Below are positions 28,661 to 37,878 of a stretch of DNA of 64,000 nt, in pieces. Positions within the stretch are counted from its first letter, which is position 1, and every line of letters starts with the position of its first letter. Made by a program: the position numbers and the translations under genes. The notes under the pieces are model-generated. The model was given only the letters and a program-made list of their open reading frames with translations. It ran no database searches and had not been told where the DNA came from. Source of the DNA: Anaerovorax sp. IOR16. GTDB lineage: Bacteria > Bacillota > Clostridia > Peptostreptococcales > Anaerovoracaceae. Location: contig NZ_JADQTL010000010.1 of assembly GCF_017168145.1 (NCBI RefSeq), forward strand, positions 1 to 64,000, written 5' to 3'.

Positions 28661-30071
28661 AGTAAGTACATATACCTGTAAATTCTTGTATCTGATACAA
28701 TTTATATTTAAAAAAGCTATTATCTACATAGGTATTAAACTCTACCGTATATTCACCATCCTCATTATTCCATATCCTCTCAAAATAAGATTGAATATCC
28801 TTTGAAATGTCTGAATCTTTTACAGTAATAATTTCTAAATCACTTTCCAAATTATATCCTTTCATATTTCTTCTGGTATAATTTGCAGAACCCATAAGAA
28901 TTGTATTATGTACCGGATAAGTAAAGGAAGCTATCTTTGCATGATATTGTTCATCACCGATGTTATACCATTTGATACTAAAATTATCCCATTTATCGCC
29001 AAGTTTTGATAAGGATTGGCAATTGGGTGATCCATTCATTTTAACTCCAAACGCATTTTTGTTTGGGTCAGCAATCATCTCTATAGAAACTCCACGTTCT
29101 GCGGCTTCCTCCAATGCATCAATTACAGAAAACTCACTGAGATAAAATATTCCAATTTGAATTTTATCCCCTTTTTTCGTAGCTTTAATACATTCAAGCA
29201 ACCGAGTATAAATTGCTTTTTCCGTTAAATACCTTACTTTTGTATTAGGAACATAATTTTGATTTGCTTGCTTATACTCAAGAGAAGGTAACGTTTCCCC
29301 AGAAAATGCTGCAATGGTTCTTTCTGCCTCAATAATATCATTAATGACTTCACTTTTTAGTCTTATTGCTATATTCGAATGGTAACTGCTTGGATCGTGA
29401 GGATTTGCAGATGTAATCATACCTTCTTGATCCGTAACAAGAATCTTTCGATGATTTGCTTTTAGATTTAATAATCTTAAAAAATTTCGAATTGTTACTT
29501 TTGGCTTATTATTATCGGTAGGATTTTTTATCCAACCAGGGCCACTTGTTCCAAACCACTTGATATAAGATCTATAATAACCGAAAAAAAGTGGGTTGGA
29601 GTCTTTCATTTGATCTAAATCTGTAACAATTACTTGAATTCCATTTTCTTTCATACGCTTTATATTCGCTTCTTCGTATGCACCGTAAAATCCATTGATT
29701 GGGTCTGTTATGAAAACAATCATCATATCGGGATTGTCCTTTTTTTTCCCAATCAGTGCATTGGTAACACTTTCAACTGATTTTGGATATTCCATAATGC
29801 TTCGATCATAGGCATCGTTAAATAGGAACATATCCATTAAAATAAATTCCTGCGCTGCTTCAATCATATCCAATTCTTGTGTTAAAATATTTAATTCATG
29901 GAGTACAGCTCCTTCTTTTTGATAGGTCAAATCAGCTAAAAAATCAATTGAGCTTACTTGATGATAATCACCTTCAAAGGAAGTACCCTCCGGGACCTTT
30001 TGTATGAGACTCCATATAATCGGCACCACAATTACTCCAAATAAAACAATAAAAATTATTATCTTCTTCAT
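28659..30071 (-). CDS. phospholipase D-like protein, membrane anchored
   Basis: 470 residues with an N-terminal membrane helix (about 3-22) and two HKD motifs: NHRKILVTDQEG (about 215) and YHAKIASFTYP followed by GSANYTRRNM (about 395-420). The first motif has NHRK where HxK is usual, which still fits the family. Members include cardiolipin synthases and nucleases; the exported domain makes a lipid or cell-envelope role likelier. No partner gene is adjacent. Confidence 0.86.
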   Translation of the reverse strand: MKKIIIFIVLFGVIVVPIIWSLIQKVPEGTSFEGDYHQVSSIDFLADLTYQKEGAVLHELNILTQELDMIEAAQEFILMDMFLFNDAYDRSIMEYPKSVESVTNALIGKKKDNPDMMIVFITDPINGFYGAYEEANIKRMKENGIQVIVTDLDQMKDSNPLFFGYYRSYIKWFGTSGPGWIKNPTDNNKPKVTIRNFLRLLNLKANHRKILVTDQEGMITSANPHDPSSYHSNIAIRLKSEVINDIIEAERTIAAFSGETLPSLEYKQANQNYVPNTKVRYLTEKAIYTRLLECIKATKKGDKIQIGIFYLSEFSVIDALEEAAERGVSIEMIADPNKNAFGVKMNGSPNCQSLSKLGDKWDNFSIKWYNIGDEQYHAKIASFTYPVHNTILMGSANYTRRNMKGYNLESDLEIITVKDSDISKDIQSYFERIWNNEDGEYTVEFNTYVDNSFFKYKLYQIQEFTGICTY

Positions 30072-30380
30072 AAAATCCTCTAACTAAGTTATTACAAAAA
30101 ATTATTTATAAAAGCATTATATCATAATTACTTTTATAATAGAAAATTTTAAGCTTAAAAACCTTTTAACGAATATTATTAAAATACTATATCATATTCT
30201 TGCTATTTTTTTCTTTTATCGTCAATTTGCGATAACCGTTAAATCAGATTTTAGATATTTTTCTTTTACATTGTATGTCCGTATCCTGCATACTTTGTTA
30301 AGAGACTAACTATTAAAAGTCAAGCTAAAAATAAGTGAAAATATAAAAACTAATTAACCTTTTAAAATTGCACAACAAAA
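30072..30380. other. AT-rich intergenic region
   Basis: About 300 bases between the PLD gene and the IS110 element. I find no ORF, tRNA or clear hairpin. It may contain the PLD promoter and the IS110 right end. Confidence 0.35.
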
Positions 30381-30402
30381 AGAGCATTGTAACAATGCTC
30401 TA
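30381..30402. terminator. hairpin downstream of the IS110 transposase
   Basis: AGAGCATTGT / ACAATGCTCT perfect stem, followed by TAAAAACAA on the plus side and by T-rich sequence on the minus side. Could end the transposase transcript. Confidence 0.55.
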
Positions 30403-30426
30403 AAAACAATATTAAAACAGAATAAG

Positions 30427-31602
30427 TTAAGCTGCTCTAATATATATTTGACCTGATTTCTCAAGCTGATAAATTACTCGAACAAGTTTTTTTGCTGCAT
30501 GAGAAATTGCAACATTATAGTGTTTGCCTTCTGAACGTTTCTTTGCAAGATAGGCAGCAAAAGTAGGATCCCACTTACAAACAAATTTAGCAGCATTAAA
30601 AATAGCATACCTTAAATATCTCGATCCACGTTTTTCCATCTTGGCATGAGTGGAATAAAGCTGACCCGATTGGTAAGTTGACGGAGACAATCCGGCGAAG
30701 GCAAGGATTTTGTCAGGTGAACCAAAATTTGTAAAGTCACCTATTTCAGCAATAATCATAGCTCCTGTAGCTAAACCGATACCTGGGATTGAAAGAATGG
30801 GTGAATTAATTTCTTCCATTATGCGTTTGATTTCCGTTTCAATTTCTTCAATTTCTCTATCAAGCTCGGCTATAGATTTTATGGTATGTTTGAGTTCTAA
30901 AGATTTTGCAGGCATGTGAGAACCTATAGAATTTCTAGCGGTTTCACGAAACAAAATTGCCGTTTCTTTTGTAAAACGACCTCTTGAGGATTCAGAAAGT
31001 AGGTTTGTCAATTTTAATAAATGAGCATTTGATATAGCTTTCGCACTTGGGAATTCAAAAAGAAGTGCATAAATAGATACCATATGCAATGTTGCAACTA
31101 AGCCTTCAAGTTCAGGAAAGAGTATGTTTACCAGCCTTGAAATAGATTGTTTTAATTTTGCACGTTGATTTACCTTATCAAAGCGATAGCGAGTGAGTGA
31201 TTTTAATTCTTCATTATGGTATAATGTGTCTGTGTAGGACTTTAAGTTCACATCAGACATTAACATACTTGCAATAGTGCGGGAATCAACTTTATCCGTT
31301 TTCGTCTTTCTAAGGCTTAGACTTTTTCTATAAAGATTGGTATGTAACGGATTGATGACAAAGGTGGGAAGACCTTTATCTAGGAGATAACCCAAAATGT
31401 TGTAGGAGTAATGTCCTGTGGCTTCCAGTCCTACTTTTATTTTGCTTAAATCCTTTGTGGTAGATGAAATCTTCTGATAAAGATCAATAAATCCCTCCAT
31501 GTTGTTCGTGATGGTAAATGATTTAAATAAAACTTCCCCTTCACTGTTCATAATAAAACAATCATGCTTGTCCTTTGCTACATCAATTCCTACTAAAATC
31601 AT
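30427..31602 (-). CDS. IS110-family transposase (DEDD)
   Basis: 391 residues. The N-terminal DEDD/RuvC-like domain has ILVGIDVAKDKHD (first Asp), KVGLEATGHYSY (Glu) and TDKVDSRTIA (two Asp). The C-terminal transposase_20 domain has PILSIPGIGLATGAMIIAEIGDF and AFAGLSPSTYQSGQ, which contains the catalytic Ser. The gene appears intact, with AAGGAG 8 nt before the ATG. IS110 recombinases use a bridge RNA from the non-coding end; that end lies upstream, at 31.6-31.8 kb. Exact element ends are not determined. Confidence 0.95.
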   Translation of the reverse strand: MILVGIDVAKDKHDCFIMNSEGEVLFKSFTITNNMEGFIDLYQKISSTTKDLSKIKVGLEATGHYSYNILGYLLDKGLPTFVINPLHTNLYRKSLSLRKTKTDKVDSRTIASMLMSDVNLKSYTDTLYHNEELKSLTRYRFDKVNQRAKLKQSISRLVNILFPELEGLVATLHMVSIYALLFEFPSAKAISNAHLLKLTNLLSESSRGRFTKETAILFRETARNSIGSHMPAKSLELKHTIKSIAELDREIEEIETEIKRIMEEINSPILSIPGIGLATGAMIIAEIGDFTNFGSPDKILAFAGLSPSTYQSGQLYSTHAKMEKRGSRYLRYAIFNAAKFVCKWDPTFAAYLAKKRSEGKHYNVAISHAAKKLVRVIYQLEKSGQIYIRAA

Positions 31603-31619
31603 ATCATTCGCTCCTTATA

Positions 31620-31830
31620 AAAGTATTTGATACTGTTTTTAGACCACGGTTGCTCTTTGCAATTGTAACCTCGTTCTAAATTAACCGTCATGCGGTATCT
31701 AACTAATTAACAACTGTACAAAGAGACTGTGGTTAGAGCCTCTCTAAAAACCATCAAGTGGTAGGTGATTAACACTAATCCACAGTATCTATAACAGTAT
31801 AGCATTTAGTCCTTGAAGAGGGACTTTAAT
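31620..31830 (-). ncRNA. candidate IS110 bridge RNA region
   Basis: A non-coding stretch of about 210 bases directly upstream of the transposase, as in IS110-group left ends. Sequences at 31643-31659 and 31719-31733 pair over about 14 positions (ACCAC...CTCTTTG with CAAAGAG...GTGGT), closing a large internal loop. A smaller hairpin, AGTCC / GGACT, lies at 31807-31825. This agrees with a stem bearing a guide loop. Strand and limits are inferred from related elements. Confidence 0.55.
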
Positions 31831-31861
31831 AACTACGACTTTATTATACGAGGTGATTTAT

Positions 31862-32074
31862 ATGACTCCGCAAGAAGTGACTACTTTTATTACATTTACT
31901 GCTAATATAATATCAAAAGATATGTCTTCGGATGAAATAGATTGCTTAGCAGATTGCTTTTACTATCTATCTAACACTCTTTATTTGCTTTCAAGCCTAA
32001 CGGAAGATCGAGAGAATTTAAATGGTTCAGATAATCTAAATAATTTCGATCAATTAGATAATTTAAATCCTTGA
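31862..32074 (+). CDS. small protein, DUF6774-like
   Basis: About 70 residues. The pattern TFITFTANIISKDMSSDEIDCLADCFYYLSNTLYLLSS resembles the small DUF6774 proteins of Clostridia (an amphipathic helical protein). The tail is Asn/Asp rich (NGSDNLNNFDQLDNLN). GAGGTG lies 7 nt before ATG 31862. It sits immediately beyond the IS110 leader and is followed by a terminator, so it is probably chromosomal. Function unknown; family assignment is from memory of the pattern. Confidence 0.6.
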   Translation: MTPQEVTTFITFTANIISKDMSSDEIDCLADCFYYLSNTLYLLSSLTEDRENLNGSDNLNNFDQLDNLNP

Positions 32075-32147
32075 ATTTTATCAAACATATTTTTCAAAAT
32101 TATATTATTATAATTTTCATTATGGAAAATCTTTTAAATTTTAAAAA

Positions 32148-32190
32148 ATAAAAAACGCACAAATTAATTATTTATGCGTTTTTTCTATTT
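32148..32190. terminator. bidirectional terminator
   Basis: AAAAACGCA / TGCGTTTTT stem with T-rich sequence on the plus side, between the small protein gene and convergent fic. Confidence 0.75.
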
Positions 32191-32232
32191 TTTATATAAT
32201 TATATTTAAGCTTCTATATTTTTCTATACCAT

Positions 32233-32838
32233 TTATTTTTTTGATAAAGCACGAATGATTAAATCCTCCATTAAAGAATAATCTAAATGAAATGCTTTTA
32301 CACTTGCATCTAACATCTCTTTACTGCTTATTTTCATAAAATCCAATCGATATCCATTAAATGCAGCAAGTTTTTCTAGAAACATTCTCTGAGCTCGGCC
32401 ATTTCCTTCCCGAAAAGGATGTATCGCGTTCATTTCACTCAAATAATATGCAAGACGCTTTCCAATTTCATCGATACTCTTACAGTCTGTTAAATAATTT
32501 TCTTGTTTAAGTGTTAAAAAAATTTGAATCATCTGCTCATCAATGTATTGAAATAAGCAAAATTGATTTCCTTTTGATATATTTACATTTCTAACCTTTC
32601 CAGCCCATTCATAAATATCTTGAAAAAGAAAATGATGGATAGCCTTTAAATGTTCATAATCAAATTTCCCATCTATGCCTTCCACCATAATTTGTGCTGT
32701 ACGAAGTGCAGTAATTTCGCGTTCTACATGCCTCAATTCATCTGCATCCAATATATTCAGTTTATTTTTCAGAGTATTAGAATTTGGGTAGCAATAATAG
32801 TTGTCCCGATCATACTCATAAAAATACATTTCGTCCAT
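32233..32838 (-). CDS. Fic-family AMP transferase (toxin)
   Basis: 201 residues. The catalytic motif HPFREGNGR (about 136-144) is complete, with the flap region VNISKGNQFCLFQYIDEQMI upstream. Fic enzymes usually move AMP onto a target protein. A small gene of antitoxin type starts the operon 2 bp upstream, so this is a class I Fic module. The target may be a topoisomerase, as in VbhT, but that cannot be read from sequence. Confidence 0.92.
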   Translation of the reverse strand: MDEMYFYEYDRDNYYCYPNSNTLKNKLNILDADELRHVEREITALRTAQIMVEGIDGKFDYEHLKAIHHFLFQDIYEWAGKVRNVNISKGNQFCLFQYIDEQMIQIFLTLKQENYLTDCKSIDEIGKRLAYYLSEMNAIHPFREGNGRAQRMFLEKLAAFNGYRLDFMKISSKEMLDASVKAFHLDYSLMEDLIIRALSKK

Positions 32839-32840
32839 AA

Positions 32841-33014
32841 CTATACCGCCTGCTTACGGAAATATTTTGTAACTAAATTTTTAACTGCATCTTGGAATGA
32901 AATCGAACCCTCTAAGCAATTTTTAATTCGTTCTTTATCAATAGGCTTAAGAGGCATATCTTCCATACTCATCGTAGCATTTACATTTTCAATTATACGC
33001 TCAAAATCACTCAT
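32841..33014 (-). CDS. VbhA-like Fic antitoxin
   Basis: 57 residues, starting MSDFERIIENVN and ending VTKYFRKQAV. It lies 2 bp upstream of fic on the same strand. Residues 14-18 (TMSME) fit the inhibitory [S/T]xxxE helix; the next residue is Asp where Gly or Asn is usual. The C-terminal part (LEGSISFQDAVKNLVTKY) is like the second helix pair of VbhA. The Glu would block ATP in the Fic active site. Confidence 0.8.
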   Translation of the reverse strand: MSDFERIIENVNATMSMEDMPLKPIDKERIKNCLEGSISFQDAVKNLVTKYFRKQAV

Positions 33015-33162
33015 ATGCGTGTTTTTTCCTTTCTATTGTTCTAATATATTATAACATTTTTTTGTTTTTTTATAAAGATAAATTTATTAAAATATCACGG
33101 TTTCTGAAGGTCAATATTTAAAATTAGTCAGCTGTGAATTAATTCTTAAATAGTAAATTAAA

Positions 33163-33205
33163 AAACGTCATTCGCTCTTATAAGAGAACGATGACGTTTT
33201 TTATT
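33163..33205 (-). terminator. terminator after the dynamin-like gene
   Basis: AACGTCAT...CTCTT / AAGAG...ATGACGTT, a long stem with T-runs on both sides, 10 bp from the stop codon at 33215. Confidence 0.88.
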
Positions 33206-33214
33206 TGTTATTTA

Positions 33215-34762
33215 TTATAATATTGATTTGATTTTTTTTAAGTTTCTCGTTAGTATATTCAAGTCTTCAATTCTTCTAGCAACTACATAAGTACTAGTCT
33301 CTCGATACATCATGATTCGATTTAACGTAGTATGCAGTTCACTGCACAGCTGTTCCAGCTCATTAGAAAATCGTTTGCTAAGATCCGATACTTTGTTTTT
33401 TAAGAGAATGGTATAATCCAAGATCATTTTCTCAAAAATACGATCAAAATCATCTTTAGATAATTGAATATTTTTATCTATTGTCTTCTCTAAAAATTCT
33501 ACATCTATATTCTTTTCTGAGTGGTCCATTCTACTATCCCTATTTAGATTAAGGGTTTTAATTTCATAGTGATACTCCATACCAAAAAGCTCGGATACGG
33601 TAGATGCCAATGAAAGCTTTATTTCATTCAAATTTGCTTCCAAATCATTGGACATTTCCCAACAAGCATCCTCAATCTTTTGAATCCCCTCTTTGTAAAG
33701 TTGAATCAATTCAATCTTAATCAAGCCATCTTCTGCTTTTCGAATGTGATCGCCACGAAGGGAAAGCATCTTCTTTAGTTCTTCGATAAGCCTTTCGGCT
33801 TCTTCCTCAAATTGAAAAACAACTTCATTCTTTCTTGTTTGGAAATCACTAAGATATTTTCCCATCTTATTAAATCGATTATCAAATCTACCAATCGGCA
33901 TTTTTAATGCATTCCAATATAATTCTAATTGTGATAAAGTACAGCTGATGATATCTTTCAATTTCATAGCAACCGAATCTTCTATAATTTTTTTTGCAGC
34001 AGCTTTGCAATCGTTTAGAATACTATCTTTTAACTGAACAATCCCATCCCCGTTTTTTGCACTTACTGCATACATATTTATACTTTCAACGTCCATCAGA
34101 CGGCAAAGTAATTTACGACAATAGTTCAAATATGCGGAAAGTTCCTCTTCAGATACAACATCTATCTTATTTACTACAAAGTAAAATTTAGATGCATATT
34201 CTTTTGCATTCTTCAAAAACTCAATTTCTATTTCATTAATTGGGCTATCAACAGATAGTGTAAAGATTACAGCATCACTTTCTTTTACAAACGCATACGC
34301 TGCATCAGAATTGTGTTTATGAACAGACCCCACACCAGGAGTATCTACAACTGTCAAACCATCTTTTAAAAACTCAGAAGGAGTCTGTAATGTTACTGAG
34401 GAAACTCCTAGCTCGTTATCTGGATTTTCCTGTTCACTGATATATTCTGACAGAGCTTCAAAAGCTACGGGTCGAATAATACCATTTTCAAAATGAACAG
34501 CAGCTGATTTTTCTCCATATTGAATTCTGGTAACGGCAGACGTTACAGGAACGATGCCTACCGGAAGTAGTTTCTCACCAAGAATTTCATTTACTAAAGT
34601 ACTCTTTCCCCTTTTAAATTGTCCAATAACCGAAACTGTAATTTGTTGATTTTTTAGCTTATCACTTAATTCTCTAACCCTTACGGCTTCCTTCCCACAT
34701 ATTTCAGAAGAATTCAATAAATCCTCCGTCTGTTTTACAATATCTATAATAGAAGTTCTCAT
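33215..34762 (-). CDS. dynamin-family GTPase
   Basis: 515 residues from ATG 34762. GTPase domain with G1 GQFKRGKST (about 46-54), G3 DTPGVG, G4 NKID and a SAV-KNGDG G5 region. The helical remainder (about 260-515) is charged and coiled-coil rich, as in bacterial dynamin-like proteins that bind membrane. There is no second dynamin gene beside it. AGGAG lies 7-8 nt before ATG 34762. Role unknown; some such proteins act in membrane protection or antiphage defence. Confidence 0.87.
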   Translation of the reverse strand: MRTSIIDIVKQTEDLLNSSEICGKEAVRVRELSDKLKNQQITVSVIGQFKRGKSTLVNEILGEKLLPVGIVPVTSAVTRIQYGEKSAAVHFENGIIRPVAFEALSEYISEQENPDNELGVSSVTLQTPSEFLKDGLTVVDTPGVGSVHKHNSDAAYAFVKESDAVIFTLSVDSPINEIEIEFLKNAKEYASKFYFVVNKIDVVSEEELSAYLNYCRKLLCRLMDVESINMYAVSAKNGDGIVQLKDSILNDCKAAAKKIIEDSVAMKLKDIISCTLSQLELYWNALKMPIGRFDNRFNKMGKYLSDFQTRKNEVVFQFEEEAERLIEELKKMLSLRGDHIRKAEDGLIKIELIQLYKEGIQKIEDACWEMSNDLEANLNEIKLSLASTVSELFGMEYHYEIKTLNLNRDSRMDHSEKNIDVEFLEKTIDKNIQLSKDDFDRIFEKMILDYTILLKNKVSDLSKRFSNELEQLCSELHTTLNRIMMYRETSTYVVARRIEDLNILTRNLKKIKSIL

Positions 34763-34935
34763 GTTACTTTCTCCTAATTTTATAATTAAATTAAAAACTT
34801 TTACATTCCATAATATCATAAATTTAGATAGATTTCACTCTTAAATGAGTAAATTCAGTTCTTGCAACATTTATCGCCAATTTACAATATAATATATCTT
34901 TTGTCTTAAATATTTATTTACTTCTTATATTAAAA

Positions 34936-34960
34936 AAATATGAGTCTTATACTCATATTT
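34936..34960. repeat. target duplication left of IS copy 1 (terminator hairpin)
   Basis: 25 bp, itself a hairpin: AAATATGAGT, loop CTTAT, ACTCATATTT. An exact copy lies at 36549-36573 on the other side of the element. Confidence 0.93.
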
Positions 34961-36548
34961 CAGACTGTAGACAAAATACCTTGCTAAATTTATATTCTTA
35001 TAATTTCTGCAAGGTATTTTCTATTTTTTCTATAAAGCTTTTAAAAAAAGAAAAAATAAAAGGATATCTCTATGCCATTTGATTCCTTCTTTCAGATTTA
35101 TGAATCCATGTTGCTAGTTTTTTTAGATTCATGGACGCAAAAAGAAGATTCAGTTCCATTTCTATCTTCTGAATCCCTCGATATTGTGTATAACGCATAT
35201 TATGTTTTTCTTTTGCATCGGCAAAGACTCGCTCAATGGTTTGACTCCGTAGTTTGTAAAGATCTCGATACTTTGGAGTATGACGAATGTCCTCACATTG
35301 CTCTATGTAGTTTTCCCATATATGACGTGTGACTACTTTTACATGGTCTTTACTTGCTGTGCATTCTGATAAGGAAGGGCAACTCTTGCAAATTTCTCCT
35401 TTACTCTTATATTCCCGATACCCTTCTCTATTTGTTGTAGTATAGTTTAACACTTGGTTTTCTGGGCATACAAAGCAATCATAGTATTCATCATAAGCAT
35501 ATTCGTGTTTTTTAAAATAACCATTTTTTGTCATAGGTCGTTTGTATGGTAGGATAGGAATTCGTTTATCTTTGAGTATTTCTCTAGCAATTGCAGGTGT
35601 TTTATATCCGGAATCCATTACAATATTTTTTACACCTTTATATCTTTTTACTTTTTCATAAATCTTTGGGAATGCAACTGAGTCATGTACATTTCCTGGA
35701 TTTGTATGAAAAGCAAGTATGTAATTGTTTCGATCGCAAGCTACATTTGCAGCATAAGCAAATACTACCTTATGCTTTCCTTTATGAAATACACCGCAAT
35801 CCGGATCTACGGTACTTTTCTTGATTACTTTTGTCTTTTCTTTGGCTTCCGTTTTTTTTTACAAGCTTGTTTTCCTCGTTCAATGCGATCTTCGTTAATT
35901 TCTTTCATTAGTTCTTTTTCATAGTATTTAACGGATTCCAAAACGGTTTCTTTTTCACTGTTATGGTTATTTGCACTTGCTTTAATATGTGTACCGTCAA
36001 TGAAAATGCTTTCTGAATTAATGAATTCATATTCCATAATTTCAGCAATGACTCTTTGAAAGATTTGTTCGAATAAGTCAGTATTTTGAAACCGACGAGA
36101 GTAGTTTTTACCAAAGGTAGAAAAGTGAGGAATTTCTTCCTCTAAACTATAACCAAGATACCATCGATAAGCTACATTCGTTTGAATTTCTTTAATGGTC
36201 TGCCTCATGGATCGAATACCAAAGGTATATTGAATGAGGGTAATTTTAATTAAGACGACAGGGTCGATGCTTTCTTTTCCCACATCAGAATACAAATCTT
36301 TTACAAGGTCATAAATGAAAGAGAGATTAATCGCAGTATCTATCTTACGAATAATATGATCTTGTGGAACAAGAGAATTCAAGGTTACCATTTGAAATTG
36401 ATCACGACCTAATAAATCTTTCTTACCCATCATAAAGCAAATACCTCCATGTATTTATACATATATTTTACCATAAATACAATAAAATGTATTACATTAT
36501 GTAAAAAAAACTGTAGGCAAAGATAGAGATATCCTTGTCTACAGTCTG
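34961..36548. mobile_element. IS1182-like insertion sequence, copy 1
   Basis: 1588 bp, ends CAGACTGTAGACAA ... TTGTCTACAGTCTG, a 14-bp perfect inverted repeat. It carries one transposase on the minus strand, split by a frameshift. Copy 2 at 45801-47388 has the same length and differs at two bases (35220 G, 35349 T here). A stem AAAATACCTTGC / GCAAGGTATTTT (34973-35020) lies just inside the left end, past the transposase stop. Confidence 0.95.
35070..36433 (-). CDS. IS1182-like transposase in two frames (A9 frameshift)
   Basis: N-terminal part 35825-36433 (202 residues: LGRDQFQMVTLNSLVPQDH, DDE first Asp in FIDGTHIKASAN). C-terminal part ends at 35070 (MDSGYKTPAIA, C-terminal Glu region QTIERVFADAKE). 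The frame changes at a run of nine A (35852-35860, minus strand AAAAAAAAACGG). A -1 shift there gives a 454-residue product and restores the second DDE Asp stretch STVDPDCGVFHKGKHK. The family usually has one ORF. It could be a broken gene or use slippage; see findings. Confidence 0.82.
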
Positions 36549-36573
36549 AAATATGAGTCTTATACTCATATTT
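36549..36573. repeat. target duplication right of IS copy 1
   Basis: Exact 25-bp copy of 34936-34960. Followed by TTCTTTTTC, it is the terminator of the EAL-HDOD gene, whose stop codon is at 36617. Confidence 0.93.
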
Positions 36574-36616
36574 TTCTTTTTCAATTATCCGATTAAATAT
36601 TTTTATAAACAACAGA

Positions 36617-37819
36617 TTAATAATTTAAACTGCTTGCCCACTTAAGCGCATCCAGATACAATTCCATATACCTTTTTGAACTAATTTTATAAAGCAAGGA
36701 TGATTGATTTGTATCTAAGGCAGCTGATTCATAATTGATAATGCAATTTAATAATTTTCTTTGATCATTTTCAACCCCTAGCAATGCCATTTTAACATTG
36801 TCTGTAAAAGGCAACCATTTTATAATTTCCTCCATATTTTTATTTAGAAGGATATCTATAAAAGAAAACATACCTACGAAAAAATACTCTGAATTTGAGG
36901 TATCCATTCCTAACTCCATTGCCAGTGAGTCCATAAGCTTCCCACGTATAAGAGATAGCTTTATGAGTTCCGAATTTTCTATGCTTTGAAAATCCTTCAG
37001 CATCATCAGTGATACCCATTGATAAATTTTGTTCATTCCTAAATAGGATAAAGCCTGATGAATGGATGTAATTTTATTTTTTGACCCAAAATATGCAGAA
37101 TTCGCAAGTTTTAAAATCTTATAAGTTAATCCAAGATCACTTTGAATAATTTCAGCTATTTTTTTATAACTCGGTTCCGGTTTATTAAGCTCTTCAATAA
37201 TACAAAAAAGATTACTATTTAAACTGGCTATCTCTCTTGTTTTCATTACAAAAGGCTTACTGAAAAAATAGCCTTGGAATAAATCATATCCCAAATCAAA
37301 CGCTTTTTGATACTCTTCTCTTGTTTCAATTTTTTCTGCTAAAAATTTTACCTTTGATTTATATTTCTGAATGAGATTACGTTGAATGTTATAATTAACA
37401 GAAGGAAATTCAACCTTTACAATATCAATTGTTTCCATTAAAGACATAAATTTATCTTCTAAAATAAAATCATCCAGCGCTAGCATATATCCCATAGAAC
37501 GCATTCTTTTACAAGCATCTATGATTTCTTGAGTGGTATCCTCATGTTCTAAAATTTCAACAACAACATTATTTTGGGGAAGCAATAATGGAACACTGCT
37601 ATTTATAAGACCCTTAGAAAAGTTTATAAACGCTTTGGTCCCATCTGTTAAATTATTAATACCAAAAACAAGAAAAGAATTACAGATTAGCTCAGCGGTA
37701 GCCTGATCATCGTCAATCCCCGTATACATGTTAGTACTGTTTTTCCGATAAAGCAATTCGTATCCATATACGTCCATATTTCTATCAAATATTGGTTGCC
37801 TTGCTATATATACATCCAT
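36617..37819 (-). CDS. EAL-HDOD signalling protein (YuxH-like)
   Basis: 400 residues. The EAL domain (about 1-200) opens with VYIARQPIFDRNMDVYGYELLYR; the catalytic EAL is replaced by ELL and other metal residues are lost, as in non-catalytic YuxH-type proteins. The HDOD domain (about 205-395) has NSAYFGSKNKITSIHQALSYLG. It probably binds rather than cleaves cyclic di-GMP. Upstream on the same strand lie the Cys-rich and DUF1847 genes; the original terminator downstream was split by IS copy 1. Confidence 0.88.
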   Translation of the reverse strand: MDVYIARQPIFDRNMDVYGYELLYRKNSTNMYTGIDDDQATAELICNSFLVFGINNLTDGTKAFINFSKGLINSSVPLLLPQNNVVVEILEHEDTTQEIIDACKRMRSMGYMLALDDFILEDKFMSLMETIDIVKVEFPSVNYNIQRNLIQKYKSKVKFLAEKIETREEYQKAFDLGYDLFQGYFFSKPFVMKTREIASLNSNLFCIIEELNKPEPSYKKIAEIIQSDLGLTYKILKLANSAYFGSKNKITSIHQALSYLGMNKIYQWVSLMMLKDFQSIENSELIKLSLIRGKLMDSLAMELGMDTSNSEYFFVGMFSFIDILLNKNMEEIIKWLPFTDNVKMALLGVENDQRKLLNCIINYESAALDTNQSSLLYKISSKRYMELYLDALKWASSLNY

Positions 37820-37878
37820 ATTTACACGTCCTTAAAAATATAAACATCAAATGATGAATAAGCGATAAATGAGATAAA

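Noticed and set aside
30072-32200. CRISPR array or phage
   Set aside because: No regularly spaced repeats, integrase, capsid or terminase anywhere in the window.
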